Assembly (NCBI GenBank): GCA_017548565.1
Contig: JAFYZU010000022.1
Span: 94,915-158,914, forward strand
Source: Treponema sp.
GTDB lineage: Bacteria; Spirochaetota; Spirochaetia; Treponematales; Treponemataceae
Direction: 5' to 3'
Length of the DNA stretch: 64,000 bases
Part shown: piece after piece, positions 1 to 9,411 of the stretch
Layout: every line of letters begins with the position of its first letter
How positions within the stretch are numbered: position 1 is the stretch's first letter
The notes under the pieces: generated by a model
Seen by the model: the letters and a program-made list of their open reading frames with translations, nothing else
What the model was told of the DNA's origin: nothing
Databases searched by the model: none
Program-made: the position numbers and the translations under genes

Positions 1-34
1 GGACGAGTGCGTGTCAGTGCAAGAATAAACTAAC

Positions 35-1453
35 GTGAATACCGTAAGAATAGAAACACTCGGCTGTAAACTTAATCAGATTGAAAGTGAAAGTGCGGCG
101 CGTTATTTTTCAGACTGCGGTTTTGATGTAAAAATCCAGAATATCACATCACAGACTCCTTCAGATAATTCAACTATACTGTGTATTTTAAATACATGTA
201 CTGTAACACAAAAGGCTGAACAGAAAGCACGAAGAATAATCCGGCTTTTATTGAAAAAATATCAGAATTCTGTCGTAATTGTAACAGGCTGTTATGCACA
301 GCTTTCAGCTTCTGAAATTCTTGCTATGGATAAAAGAATCTGTGTTATTGAAGGTCAGATAAAAAGCAGGCTTTCAGTTGTCCCGGCCTTTTTAAAGGAT
401 TTAACTGATTATAATCCTGTTGATCTTGCACGAAAGATATATCTTAAAATTCATGAAAATCCGCAGATTCAGAATATTGCAGAAGATTCATTCAGGTTTT
501 CTACATCCTCGTTTATCGCGCATTCAAGGGCAAGCCTTAAAATCCAGGATGGCTGCAACAACTGTTGTTCTTTCTGTGCAATTCATTTTGCACGCGGTAC
601 AAGCGTTTCTCTTGATGTCGATGAAGTTTTGAAAAGAGTATGTGAGATTGAGCAGAAAGGGAATGATGAGGTAGTTCTTACTGCAATAAATATTGCCCAA
701 TACCGTGGAAAAATCGTCAGGGATGGAATTGAAGATTATTATAATTTCAGTGAGCTTCTTCTTTATCTTCTTGAAAATACAAATACAATTCGTTTCAGGA
801 TTTCGAGTCTTTATCCCGAAATTGTTGATGACAGGTTTTTAAAGGCAATTGAAAGTGAACGAGTGTGTCCTCATTTTCATCTTTCAGTTCAAAGTGGAAG
901 CGATAAAATTCTTCAAATGATGAACAGAAAATACGTTTATGCTGATGTTTTACAGGCCTGTAGAAAAATCAGGGAAGTGCGGAAAAATTGTTTTCTTGCA
1001 TGTGATATTATCACCGGTTTTCCAGGCGAAACAGATGAAGATTTTAACAGAACGCTTTCTTTATGCAGAGAATGTGATTTTACCTGGATTCATGCATTTC
1101 CTTTTTCCGAAAGAAAGGGAACAAAAGCATGTGAGTTAAAGCCTAAAGTTGCTCAATCGGTAAGTCAGGAGCGTTCAGGAATATTAACGAATTTTGCAAT
1201 TAAAAATAAAATAAAATATATAAAGGGTTTTAAAAATCATGTTTTTGATGCTGTTTTGGAAAGTATAAAACCTTCTATGATTCAGAATGGTTTTATAAAA
1301 TATCATGCCGTAACAGATAATTTCATTCATTGTGAAATAGTATCAGATAAAAATCTTCCGACATGCAGGAATGTAAAAATCAGGATAAAGGATGTTCTTG
1401 AACAAAGGATTAAAAAAGGCGGTGATATAGAAGCTTCTGCAGAATTCTGTTAA
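35..1453 (+). CDS. mtaB: tRNA threonylcarbamoyladenosine methylthiotransferase MtaB
   Basis: This 472-residue radical SAM enzyme of the MiaB/RimO/MtaB family is predicted to convert t6A37 to ms2t6A37 in ANN-decoding tRNAs. The N-terminal methylthiotransferase domain opens with ETLGCKLNQIES, which carries the first cluster cysteine. Further cysteines occur in NTCTVT and TGCYAQ. The radical SAM CxxxCxxC motif is in GCNNCCSFC near residue 175. The C-terminal TRAM-like region is short and divergent. The start is GTG at 35, because an in-frame stop lies at 26-28 and later starts would remove the first cluster cysteine. No clear Shine-Dalgarno is seen. The next gene downstream is tRNA-Pro. MtaB is preferred over MiaB because of the ETLGCKLNQ opening. 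Confidence 0.93.
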   Translation: MNTVRIETLGCKLNQIESESAARYFSDCGFDVKIQNITSQTPSDNSTILCILNTCTVTQKAEQKARRIIRLLLKKYQNSVVIVTGCYAQLSASEILAMDKRICVIEGQIKSRLSVVPAFLKDLTDYNPVDLARKIYLKIHENPQIQNIAEDSFRFSTSSFIAHSRASLKIQDGCNNCCSFCAIHFARGTSVSLDVDEVLKRVCEIEQKGNDEVVLTAINIAQYRGKIVRDGIEDYYNFSELLLYLLENTNTIRFRISSLYPEIVDDRFLKAIESERVCPHFHLSVQSGSDKILQMMNRKYVYADVLQACRKIREVRKNCFLACDIITGFPGETDEDFNRTLSLCRECDFTWIHAFPFSERKGTKACELKPKVAQSVSQERSGILTNFAIKNKIKYIKGFKNHVFDAVLESIKPSMIQNGFIKYHAVTDNFIHCEIVSDKNLPTCRNVKIRIKDVLEQRIKKGGDIEASAEFC

Positions 1454-1470
1454 AATCCTTTGATTTTAAC
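1449..1470 (+). terminator. AT-rich hairpin over the mtaB stop codon
   Basis: A perfect 9-bp inverted repeat, GTTAAAATC and GATTTTAAC with a CTTT loop, overlaps the mtaB stop. It has no U-tract, so it is at best a weak terminator or an RNA-stabilising 3' hairpin. Confidence 0.3.
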
Positions 1471-1480
1471 AATTCACCTC

Positions 1481-1509
1481 TTGAATAAAATGCACAAAAG
1501 TTATATTAT
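1481..1509 (+). promoter_or_regulatory. sigma-70 promoter of tRNA-Pro
   Basis: TTGAAT (1481-1486), a 17-bp spacer and TATTAT (1504-1509). Transcription would start near 1516, six bases before the mature tRNA end. Confidence 0.75.
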
Positions 1510-1521
1510 ATAAAAATGTAA

Positions 1522-1594
1522 CGGGCAATAGCGCAGCTGGTAGCGCGTCTGGTTTGGGACCAGGATGTCGGGGGTTCAAATCCCTCTTGCCCGA
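1522..1594 (+). tRNA. tRNA-Pro(TGG)
   Basis: The cloverleaf closes fully: acceptor CGGGCAA pairs with TTGCCCG, the anticodon stem TCTGG/CCAGG encloses loop TTTGGGA with anticodon TGG, and the T-arm is GGGGG-TTCAAAT-CCCTC. The discriminator is A at 1594 and CCA is not encoded. Its last 30 nt plus one flanking base are repeated exactly at 1751-1781. Confidence 0.95.
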
Positions 1595-1599
1595 TAAAT

Positions 1600-1624
1600 G
1601 CTCTCCGTTTGTGAGAGCTTTTTT
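1600..1624 (+). terminator. intrinsic terminator of tRNA-Pro
   Basis: GCTCTC (1600-1605), a 7-nt loop, GAGAGC (1613-1618) and six T residues. It lies six bases after the tRNA. Confidence 0.85.
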
Positions 1625-1703
1625 ATTTAACCACATGCATTTACCCCGACATCCTACGGCCTCACTCGCAAGTCTCGTTCGGAGCGTTTAGTTGGAGAAT
1701 CCT

Positions 1704-1729
1704 AAAAAATTGCTTTCGCAATTTTTTTT
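1704..1729. terminator. AT-rich hairpin with T-run inside the tRNA-Pro duplication
   Basis: AAAAAATTGC, loop TTTC, then GCAATTTTTTTT. The hairpin is nearly symmetric and could act on either strand. Confidence 0.45.
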
Positions 1730-1787
1730 AACGGATTTCCGATTAAGAGCATGTCGGGGGTTCAAATCCCTCTTGCCCGATATAATA

Positions 1788-1821
1788 AAGCTCGGAAATA
1801 TTCTGGGCTTGTTGATTTTTT
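1788..1821 (+). terminator. Hairpin after the second tRNA-Pro 3' copy
   Basis: AAGCTC (1788-1793) pairs with GGGCTT (1805-1810) with one G-U pair, followed after four bases by a T-run that reaches the stop codon of the minus-strand lipoprotein gene. Confidence 0.4.
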
Positions 1822-3751
1822 AATCGTGGTAATAGATTTTAGCTTTTATTGCAGTTTGGGTTTCTTCATCAAGTGCGGGGCATTCCATGAAGGCGTTTTC
1901 AGAAATTGAAACATTATCGTTCAACAGGACTTTGGTCAGATTTGTACAGTTGTTAAAGGCGAGAGTTTCAATTGTGAGTGGTTTTTTTGAATTTATTTTT
2001 TCTAGGTTAATCTGTTTTAATGCGGTGCAATTTAAAAAGCATTCAGGACCAATCATTTCAAGCTTTGAAGAGAAGGTGATTGTCTGAAGGGACGTGCATT
2101 CTGAAAAGGCTTTGCTTCCCAGTTTTACGACTGATGTACCAAGTTTTACTGTTTTCAGCTTTTTGCAGTTATAGAAGGCCATTGATGGTATTTCTTTGAT
2201 TGTTGCAGGAACTATTACTGATTCAATCTGGCTTTCCATAAAGCATTTATCCATTATGGCTGTAACTTTTTTTCCGTTGATTTCAGACGGGATTATAACT
2301 TCCTTTGGAATATCCCTGCTGATTTTTGTTATGATTACGCATCCTTTCTGATCTTCGATATCATTATATGTAAAATATTTTGCATCGGTTGCATTTTCTG
2401 AAAGGATGTAATTCCATTCTGATTTATTAGGCCACGGAAGCTTTGTATAAGGACCTTCGTATAAATCGCGGATTTCTTCTGAATCAAAATAACCGGTTGT
2501 TCCATCAAGAAGCCGAACCTTTACAAAAAGTCTGTCAAAAGTTTCTTCGTAACCGGTGATTGCAAAGCCTGTATTTTTTGTGCAGCTTTTTACAACCTTT
2601 GAAGCAATGTCCGCATTTGAATAAAGAATTGAATTATCACTTAAAGTTAATCCGAAATGCTTAAGATGATTTCTGATAACAGTAAGCTCAGATTTTACCG
2701 GTAAATTATCAGCAGATGTTTCATATTTCTGCTCGGGTCCTATAAGACAATAGATTTCGCCCCACGGACCAAGACTCCAGGTATCATAACAGAAATCTGT
2801 CAGCTGATTTTCATCCTCTTTTTCCCAGTTTAAGACGAGTGTTTTTTCACATTGATTGTTTGAATTAACAAAATACAGTTTTTTGCTATCCTTGTATATG
2901 CTGTGTCCGCTTTTGAGTTTACCGATAAGCTTTCCGTTAAAATTTGTTGACCATGCTGAACCACCTTTGTACAATCTGCCGCCGGTAAACGAAAAATCAT
3001 CATCCTGTGTTTTTAGCCATGCATCGAGATTTTCCTGCGGAACAAACTGAACATTCCGGATATCTGTAAAATCATAGCCGAAAGCAGTTTTTAAGGAATT
3101 GTTTTCATAACGTTCAACATAAATGCCGTAAGGAACATCATATACGTTATCTGATTCGTCAATTGTCTGACCGAGAGCTTCAAAATCAATTTTCATCAGA
3201 TTAAAATAGCGCTTATTCTGTGCATTTTTAAATCCATTCTGATTTGAGCAGATATAATATTTTTCTTTTGTATAAAGATATTCATTTTTGATTTTTTCAA
3301 CAGTCCATTTACCGTCATCGTAATTATAAATGTAAGGGGAGTGATATGAATAATAAAAAACAAGCTTACCGGTTTTTGTAACGGCAGGGCCCTTGGGAAT
3401 ATTAATGCCTTCATCCCTATACTGTTCATAACTTAATTCTTTTTCTCCGGAACCGCATGGAATTTCTGCTAAGATTTCCGGCTGTGCGAGAAGAAAATCA
3501 GGACTGGCGGTAAACGAAAAATGCTCTGGAATCGAAGAATATACTGTATCGTCAGGATTATTATCTCTGTATGTTCCTATGAAATATTCTTTCGGGGTTT
3601 CTACTTCAGTTTCTTCCATTTCTTGTTCAACCGGCACCGGTTCAGTTTTTTTCCCGAACAGTTTTTTGAAGCTGAATTTATCCTCGTCATCGCACGATGA
3701 AAGAATAAAAAACAAAGAAGAAACTAAAAGTAGAAATCCTGTTTTTTTCAT
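1820..3751 (-). CDS. BspA-type leucine-rich repeat lipoprotein
   Basis: This 643-residue exported protein begins with a lipoprotein signal (MKKTGFLLLVSSLFFILSSC, lipobox Cys near residue 20) followed by an acidic and charged linker. A long central region of no recognised family contains an SH3-like stretch around residues 380-430 (ILYSNADIASKVVKSC through DGTTGYFD). The C-terminal third is made of LRR_5/BspA repeats with the pattern AFYNCKKLKTVKLG and CFLNCTALKQINL. BspA-like repeats in treponemes are surface adhesion modules, so a cell-envelope binding role is inferred. The gene lies 3 bp after thrS on the same strand and is probably cotranscribed with it, an unrelated partner. Confidence 0.8.
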   Translation of the reverse strand: MKKTGFLLLVSSLFFILSSCDDEDKFSFKKLFGKKTEPVPVEQEMEETEVETPKEYFIGTYRDNNPDDTVYSSIPEHFSFTASPDFLLAQPEILAEIPCGSGEKELSYEQYRDEGINIPKGPAVTKTGKLVFYYSYHSPYIYNYDDGKWTVEKIKNEYLYTKEKYYICSNQNGFKNAQNKRYFNLMKIDFEALGQTIDESDNVYDVPYGIYVERYENNSLKTAFGYDFTDIRNVQFVPQENLDAWLKTQDDDFSFTGGRLYKGGSAWSTNFNGKLIGKLKSGHSIYKDSKKLYFVNSNNQCEKTLVLNWEKEDENQLTDFCYDTWSLGPWGEIYCLIGPEQKYETSADNLPVKSELTVIRNHLKHFGLTLSDNSILYSNADIASKVVKSCTKNTGFAITGYEETFDRLFVKVRLLDGTTGYFDSEEIRDLYEGPYTKLPWPNKSEWNYILSENATDAKYFTYNDIEDQKGCVIITKISRDIPKEVIIPSEINGKKVTAIMDKCFMESQIESVIVPATIKEIPSMAFYNCKKLKTVKLGTSVVKLGSKAFSECTSLQTITFSSKLEMIGPECFLNCTALKQINLEKINSKKPLTIETLAFNNCTNLTKVLLNDNVSISENAFMECPALDEETQTAIKAKIYYHD

Positions 3752-3754
3752 ATA

Positions 3755-5506
3755 CTAAATTCCAATAAAATGAGTTTGAATCTTGTCCTGGACATATTTT
3801 ATAAAGTCATCAATCTTGAGTGTTTCCTGAGGCTTTCCGCTTGAGAAACGGTAGCGTACACAAACAGAATTGTCTGCTTTTTCCTTTTCACCTACGACGA
3901 GGATGTAAGGAGTCCTGTGTTCCATTGAAATCTGTTTGATTTTAGATTTCATGTTGTCATCACTCAGATATGCATTGGCTCTTATGTCAGCGGCAAGAAG
4001 TTTGTCATTTATTTCCTTTGCATAATCATCAAATTCATTGCTTACCGGAACAACTGCAACCTGTTCAAAGGCAAGCCATGTCGGGAATGCACCGGCAAAG
4101 TTTTCAATAAGAATGCCTAAGAATCGTTCAAATGAACCAAGAATTGCGCGGTGGAGCATTACCGGATGATGCTTCTGGTTATCGGCTCCAATGTAGGTTG
4201 CGTCAAGGCGTTCTGCACTTGGAAGCTGATAGTCAACCTGAATAGTACCGCACTGCCATTCACGACCAATGCAGTCATAAAGTTTAAATTCAAGCTTTGG
4301 ACCGTAGAATGCACCTTCACCGGGCTGTATTTCGTATGTTAAACCGGCTTGAGTACATGCATCGCTAAGTGCTTTTTCTGCACGTTCCCAGGTTGCAAGG
4401 TCACCGACATGATCTTCAGGCATTGTAGAAAATTTTACGACAAGATTATCAAAACCAAAATCGTGATATACATTTTTTAAAAGCTTACAGAATTTTGCTA
4501 CTTCCGGTCCAATCTGTTCTTCTGTACAGAGAATATGTGCATCATCCTGAACAAAACCGCGTACACGCATTACTCCATGAAGTGTACCGCTTGGTTCATT
4601 ACGTACATCATGACCGAACTCTGCAAGCCTGAGCGGCAGATCCTTATATGAACGCTGTCGGTTCTTGAAAATTTCAAGGGCTCCGGGACAGTTCATCGGC
4701 TTAATTGCAAACAGTCTTTTTTCTGATTCAGTAATGAACATATTCTGCTGATAGTGTCCCCAGTGACCGGAACGTTCCCATAAAGTACGAGGCATGATTG
4801 CAGGTGTGTTTACTTCCTGGTAACCGTCGCGTTTTACCATTTTACGCATGTAATCCTGCATGACGGTATAAATTGTCCAGCCGTTCGGATGCCAGAAAAT
4901 CTGCCCCGGGTCTTCAGGATCAAGATGGAATAAATCCATTTCCTGTCCGAGCTTACGATGATCACGTTTTTCGGCTTCTTCCATCATCTTTATGTAATCC
5001 TGAAGCTCAGCAGGCTTTGCAAAACAAACAGCGTAAATTCTTGTAAGCATTGTTCGTTTTGAATCACCGCGCCAGTAAGCACCGGCAACTTTTTCAAGCT
5101 TGAAAGCCTGAGCATTGATTTCTTTTGTATTTGCAACATGTGGACCACGACAAAGGTCTATATAGTTATCCTGTTCATAAGTAGTAATGACGGCATCACT
5201 TTCAAGCTCGTTAATGAGCTCAACCTTGTATGGTTCATCAGCGAATATTTTTAATGCTTCTTCTTTAGAAACTTCTTTGCGTATGAAATCATGATTTCCT
5301 GCAAGAATTTTCCTCATCTCTTTTTCAACTGCCGGAAAATCGGTTTCGGTAAATTTAGTGTCGGTTGTAAATTCAAAATCATAATAGAACCCGTTGTCTA
5401 TTGCAGGACCTATAGCAATTTTAGTTCCCGGATAAAGATTTTTGATTGCTTCTGCCATTACATGAGCACAAGAATGTCGGATAATCTGTAATTTTTCGTC
5501 AGCCAT
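3755..5506 (-). CDS. thrS: Threonyl-tRNA synthetase without TGS domain
   Basis: This 583-residue class II synthetase charges tRNA-Thr. The N-terminal editing domain starts directly with [11 protein letters not shown] (HxxxH) at residue 11. The catalytic core includes [10 protein letters not shown], with the zinc Cys, and [20 protein letters not shown]. The anticodon-binding domain starts near [13 protein letters not shown]. The roughly 60-residue N-terminal TGS domain found in E. coli ThrRS is absent, which makes the protein short for the family. The start is supported by a strong Shine-Dalgarno (AAGGAG) upstream of the ATG at 5506, and the -10 box lies only 65 bp farther up, so a missing upstream domain is unlikely. 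Confidence 0.96.
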   Translation of the reverse strand: MADEKLQIIRHSCAHVMAEAIKNLYPGTKIAIGPAIDNGFYYDFEFTTDTKFTETDFPAVEKEMRKILAGNHDFIRKEVSKEEALKIFADEPYKVELINELESDAVITTYEQDNYIDLCRGPHVANTKEINAQAFKLEKVAGAYWRGDSKRTMLTRIYAVCFAKPAELQDYIKMMEEAEKRDHRKLGQEMDLFHLDPEDPGQIFWHPNGWTIYTVMQDYMRKMVKRDGYQEVNTPAIMPRTLWERSGHWGHYQQNMFITESEKRLFAIKPMNCPGALEIFKNRQRSYKDLPLRLAEFGHDVRNEPSGTLHGVMRVRGFVQDDAHILCTEEQIGPEVAKFCKLLKNVYHDFGFDNLVVKFSTMPEDHVGDLATWERAEKALSDACTQAGLTYEIQPGEGAFYGPKLEFKLYDCIGREWQCGTIQVDYQLPSAERLDATYIGADNQKHHPVMLHRAILGSFERFLGILIENFAGAFPTWLAFEQVAVVPVSNEFDDYAKEINDKLLAADIRANAYLSDDNMKSKIKQISMEHRTPYILVVGEKEKADNSVCVRYRFSSGKPQETLKIDDFIKYVQDKIQTHFIGI

Positions 5507-5571
5507 AATAATCTCCTTAATTGATTTGTTGACACTAAATTTTTAAAACAGGAATTGTTTTAATTTGAACC

Positions 5572-5600
5572 ATTATAATGAATTTTTATCATTAAGTGAA
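5572..5600 (-). promoter_or_regulatory. sigma-70 promoter of thrS
   Basis: On the minus strand, TTCACT (5600-5595), a 17-bp spacer and a consensus TATAAT (5577-5572). The leader is about 60 nt. No T-box motif is visible. Confidence 0.6.
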
Positions 5601-5657
5601 TAGCACATTTTTTTTAAAAATGATAGAATAAAATATCTTATTTGATGGAGTTTTCGT

Positions 5658-6830
5658 ATGGCAAATGAAAATAAAAAAACAGTAAATCTTAATATTATTT
5701 CGATTATAGTTACGATTGCTTTGTTCATATGGTTTACATTTCGTACAGGATTAATCGGAACTTTCCACTGGCATCGTGATATTTTTATGTATTATCTTAT
5801 TCTTCTTGTAACTGCCGTTTTACCGGTTATTTTCGGGGTAATCTTTTTATTAAAAAGAAACAAAGTCAGCCGCCTGCTTGTAAAGATTTTTTCTATTTTT
5901 TCGCTTTCATTGTGGATCATAATATATCTTGGTCTTACAGTTCTGGGAGCTATGCCTGCAAATGCAAAGAATATCCCTCTTTTAACTCAGAAAGATACTC
6001 TTCCTTTAAGTCATAATAAAGATAATCAGGATCTTTATGCACATTATGCTTTTGCATCAGATCCTCACTGGGGAAGCTCAAATTCCGATTCACAGGCAAG
6101 AATAAATATCATGAATAACATTGAAAATAACGATTATGATGCTTTCTTCTGTCTCGGTGATATTTCAGACGTAGGAATGATTCCGTCAATTTATAAAGAA
6201 GCTGTTCATGATATTTCTGACTGCATTAAAAAAACTCCTGTGATGATTTTGCCGGGAAATCACGATGGAATTGTTAACGGAATGCCTGCATTTAAAAAAA
6301 CATTCATGAAAAGAGGCGATAAAATGTATTACAGGATGGATAATGGTCCTGTGCATATTATAGTGCTTTTTATGCTCTGGGATGATGCTGAGTTTTCAAA
6401 ACGTCAGGAAAAATGGCTTATCAGACAACTTGAGGATATTCCCGAAAAAGATACAGTTATTATTTTATCTCACTGTTATATTCTTGGTTCAGGATATTGG
6501 GATGAAGCAGCTCATAAAAACTGGGGAGATATTCCATCGGTCGTAAAACGCCTTACTCCGATTTTGGAAAAATATCATGTAGATCTTCATTTAAGCGGTC
6601 ATGATCATTTCTTCGAAGATCTTGAAAAAGACGGAGTAAATTATTTTGTTCTTGGAAGCATGGGCGGTAAGCTTGATACAGATTTAATCTATAATTCTCC
6701 ATATTCAAAATGGCTTAATAATACAGATTTCGGTTATGTTGATTTGAAAATCTATAATAAACAGATTATCCTTACGGTTTATACTCAATATGGAGATCCG
6801 ATTTATTCAAAAGAAATAGAAACAAGATAA
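5658..6830 (+). CDS. Membrane-anchored calcineurin-like phosphoesterase
   Basis: This 390-residue protein has three predicted transmembrane helices in the first 110 residues (NIISIIVTIALFIWFTF, YLILLVTAVLPVIFGVIF and IFSLSLWIIIYLGLTVLGAM), followed by a metallophosphoesterase domain. The metal-binding motifs are FASDPHWG (DxH form), CLGDISD (GDxxD), LPGNHDG (GNHD), ILSHCYI and LSGHDHFFE (GHxH). The catalytic domain probably faces the periplasm, judged from topology alone, and the substrate is unknown. It has a good Shine-Dalgarno (TGGAG) and starts a three-gene run with the GH51 enzyme and hslO. Confidence 0.85.
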   Translation: MANENKKTVNLNIISIIVTIALFIWFTFRTGLIGTFHWHRDIFMYYLILLVTAVLPVIFGVIFLLKRNKVSRLLVKIFSIFSLSLWIIIYLGLTVLGAMPANAKNIPLLTQKDTLPLSHNKDNQDLYAHYAFASDPHWGSSNSDSQARINIMNNIENNDYDAFFCLGDISDVGMIPSIYKEAVHDISDCIKKTPVMILPGNHDGIVNGMPAFKKTFMKRGDKMYYRMDNGPVHIIVLFMLWDDAEFSKRQEKWLIRQLEDIPEKDTVIILSHCYILGSGYWDEAAHKNWGDIPSVVKRLTPILEKYHVDLHLSGHDHFFEDLEKDGVNYFVLGSMGGKLDTDLIYNSPYSKWLNNTDFGYVDLKIYNKQIILTVYTQYGDPIYSKEIETR

Positions 6831-6841
6831 CTGGAGATAAA

Positions 6842-8431
6842 ATGAAACCAAGAATTACAGTTCATCCTAAATATAAAATAGGTGAGATTTCCACAAGATT
6901 GTATTCTGCTTTTTTAGAGCCGATCGGTAACATGGTAAACGGCTTTATGTATAATCCGAAACATCCTATGAGCGATGAACAGGGATTCCGTAAAGATGTT
7001 ATTGAATTGTTAAAAAGCACTAAGCTTCCTGCTGTCCGTCTTCCCGGTGGAAATTTTGTTTCTGCATGGCAGTGGAAAGATTCAATCGGTCCTCAAAAAG
7101 ACAGAAAGGTTCATCTTGATCCGGCATGGTATCAGTATATTCCTAATAACGTAGGACATGATGAATATCTTCAATGGGCAGAAAAAATCGGAACGTCTTC
7201 AATTTATACAGTAAATCTTGGTACCGGTAATTTACAGGATGCGATGGATTGTGTCGAATATTCGAATCATAAGGGAGGCTCTTACTGGTCAGATTTACGC
7301 AAAAAGAATGGTCATGAAAATCCTTACGGAATAAAAACCTGGTGTCTCGGAAATGAAATGGACGGTCACTGGCAGCTCGGGTCTTGGGAAAAAAATCCGG
7401 TCGGTTACGGAAATCTGTGTCATGAAGCTTCCAAAGCAATGAAATGGATTGACCCGACGATTGAAACTGTAGCATGCGGTTCATCGGCATCTTTTATGGA
7501 TCATTATCCTGAATGGGAAGCAAAGGTAATGGATCAGTGTTATGATACGGTTGATTATCTTGCACTGCATCATTATCATTCGGCAAAACCCGGCGATATT
7601 CTTTCTCTTTTAGGCGGTTCGTTGTATTATGAGGATTTCATCAATACAGAAACTGCAATGCTCGATTATATTCAGGCAAAGCATCGTTCTCCGAAAAAGG
7701 TTAATATTTCCTTTGATGAATACGGTGCTTTTGAACGGGAATTCAAGCCTCTTAATCCGGGTTATGGTCCTTATAATATGGCAAGGGTGCATTATCAAGC
7801 AGATCCGCAGAGGCAGTATGTTCTTCATGATCCGGATAACATGCCTGTAAGGGAATTCCCCGGCGGCGATATGATAAAGCTTCTTTCTATGACTTCCGTT
7901 CAACTTGCAATGCTTCGTCATGCAGACAGAGTAAAAATCAGCTGTATGACCGGAGGCCTTGGGGCTTTATGTGCAAATGATCATGATCATGTATGGAAAA
8001 GTGCATCACATTATGCTTTTTTACAGCTCCTTGAATTCGCAAAAGGAACTTCACTTCAGGTTATCGTTGATTCTCCAACTTTTGATATGAGTGGTTATGC
8101 GATAGATGATACTTCTCAGTATACCGGGAAAAATAATGTGAATTATATAGACAGTGCATGTGCCTGGGATGAAAAGAATGAGCATCTTACTGTTTTTGTA
8201 ATTAACAGGAATCTGACCGAAGAATATCCGCTTGAAATTGATATAAAGGCATTTGAAGGTTATACAAAAGTAACTCATTATCAGATGTTCAGTGAAGATT
8301 TTGACAGGAAGAGTACTTTTGAAAAACCGTGGGATAAGCCCGAAATAAATCAAAATACAGAAATAAAAAATGGAGTGGCACAGACAGAAGTAAAGCCTCT
8401 GTCATGGAATGTAATTACTTTTGAAAAATAA
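6842..8431 (+). CDS. abfA: GH51 alpha-L-arabinofuranosidase
   Basis: This 529-residue protein matches intracellular GH51 arabinofuranosidases over its whole length. It would remove terminal arabinofuranose from arabinoxylan or arabinan oligosaccharides. It has no signal peptide, so it is cytoplasmic. The acid/base glutamate is E172 in CLGNEMDG and the nucleophile is E293 in SFDEYGAF. Other family blocks are AVRLPGGNFVSAWQWKDSIGP and LALHHYHS. A CTGGAGAT Shine-Dalgarno precedes the ATG. It sits between a phosphoesterase and hslO with no sugar transporter or other glycosidase nearby, so it is not part of a recognisable utilisation locus. It suggests plant-fibre oligosaccharides in the diet of the host. 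Confidence 0.93.
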   Translation: MKPRITVHPKYKIGEISTRLYSAFLEPIGNMVNGFMYNPKHPMSDEQGFRKDVIELLKSTKLPAVRLPGGNFVSAWQWKDSIGPQKDRKVHLDPAWYQYIPNNVGHDEYLQWAEKIGTSSIYTVNLGTGNLQDAMDCVEYSNHKGGSYWSDLRKKNGHENPYGIKTWCLGNEMDGHWQLGSWEKNPVGYGNLCHEASKAMKWIDPTIETVACGSSASFMDHYPEWEAKVMDQCYDTVDYLALHHYHSAKPGDILSLLGGSLYYEDFINTETAMLDYIQAKHRSPKKVNISFDEYGAFEREFKPLNPGYGPYNMARVHYQADPQRQYVLHDPDNMPVREFPGGDMIKLLSMTSVQLAMLRHADRVKISCMTGGLGALCANDHDHVWKSASHYAFLQLLEFAKGTSLQVIVDSPTFDMSGYAIDDTSQYTGKNNVNYIDSACAWDEKNEHLTVFVINRNLTEEYPLEIDIKAFEGYTKVTHYQMFSEDFDRKSTFEKPWDKPEINQNTEIKNGVAQTEVKPLSWNVITFEK

Positions 8432-8433
8432 AT

Positions 8434-9411
8434 ATGATTAAAGCAAAGATTGAAGATAAGGAATTAAAGGAACAGCTTGATTCTCTTGAACCGGACAGAC
8501 TTCGTATTTTTACACTTGCAGATGGAAGAATCCGAGGGGCCCTTTTTCATGGAACACGTTTTGTAAATCAACTGCGTGCTCAGCATAAGCTTGGCATCCT
8601 TGAAACATATATTCTTGGTCAGGCTGCACTTTGTTCGGCACTTACGATTCCCATGATGAAGGATCTTGAGCATAACGTGATTAAATTTGAATGTATGGGT
8701 GCTGCAGAAGGGTATTCTCTTGAAGCGGATTCAACAGGCTATGTACGGGGCTATCTTTATAATGAGCATATACCGGTTGATGAACCTCTAGACGGATGGA
8801 GTCTTAAAAAATTTCTTGGAAACGGAACTTTTACTTTTTCAAGAGTTCATAAGGATGATAAATATCCTCAAAGTTCAACGGTTGATGCAGAAGGTGAAAA
8901 TATTGCGAAGGATTTTGCCGCTTATTTTGCCCAGTCTGAACAGGTAAATACAGCTTTTAATTCAAGCATTAAATTTGATCAGAAGGGAAGGGTAATTGGA
9001 GCCGGTTCAATGTATCTTCAGATTCTTCCAAAAACCGGTGGAACTGCAAAAATCGGAAGTCAGGTAGACAGTCATCAGGAAGAAACGGAAGATGAACAGA
9101 TTCTTCTTCAAAAGGTTGAAAATGCGTTCAATGCGTGTCCGAGTCTCGGTCAGATTTTCAGTGAAAAAGGCGTTACCTCAAAGGATATAATAATCGGTCT
9201 TTTCCGGGAATTTTCTCCTGTGATTACAGTCGAACGTGATATTATTTTTGACTGTCCGTGCAGTGAGGATTATTATTTTCAGTACATTAAAAATCTTCCG
9301 GAGAATCAGCTTGAGGATTTCAAGAAAAATGGCCCTGATCCTCTGGAAATTGTATGCAGAAACTGCGGTAGTGTTTACAGAATCCCGTTAAGCAAACTGG
9401 GCCTGTCTTAA
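8434..9411 (+). CDS. hslO: Redox-regulated chaperone Hsp33
   Basis: This 325-residue Hsp33-family protein is a cytoplasmic holdase activated by oxidation of its zinc centre. The N-terminal substrate-binding domain is recognisable (RGALFHGTRFVNQLRAQH, LGQAALCSALT). The C-terminal zinc centre has CPC at FDCPCSEDYY and CRNC at VCRNCGSVY, giving the CxC...CxxC pattern of the family. The ATG follows the abfA stop by two bases with no clear Shine-Dalgarno, so translation is probably coupled. The 3' end overlaps the convergent ABC exporter gene by 24 bp. Confidence 0.9.
   Translation: MIKAKIEDKELKEQLDSLEPDRLRIFTLADGRIRGALFHGTRFVNQLRAQHKLGILETYILGQAALCSALTIPMMKDLEHNVIKFECMGAAEGYSLEADSTGYVRGYLYNEHIPVDEPLDGWSLKKFLGNGTFTFSRVHKDDKYPQSSTVDAEGENIAKDFAAYFAQSEQVNTAFNSSIKFDQKGRVIGAGSMYLQILPKTGGTAKIGSQVDSHQEETEDEQILLQKVENAFNACPSLGQIFSEKGVTSKDIIIGLFREFSPVITVERDIIFDCPCSEDYYFQYIKNLPENQLEDFKKNGPDPLEIVCRNCGSVYRIPLSKLGLS

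Larger units (their letters stand above)
1565..1781 (+). repeat. Duplicated 3' end of tRNA-Pro flanking a 155-bp insert
   Basis: A perfect 31-bp direct repeat occupies 1565-1595 (variable loop, T-arm, acceptor and discriminator of tRNA-Pro plus one base) and 1751-1781. The interval of about 155 bp holds the tRNA terminator, a 12-bp inverted copy of the variable-loop/T-stem border (CCCCGACATCCT, 1644-1655, against 1562-1573) and a second terminator-like hairpin at 1704-1729. There is no ORF in it. The arrangement has the geometry of attL/attR at a tRNA 3' end with almost nothing left between them. That origin is inference. The same layout follows the tmRNA at 13.4 kb. Confidence 0.85.

Noticed and set aside
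1..33. Possible end of an upstream gene before mtaB
   Set aside because: All three plus frames reach a stop by position 38 and the peptides are too short to identify, so no gene is called.
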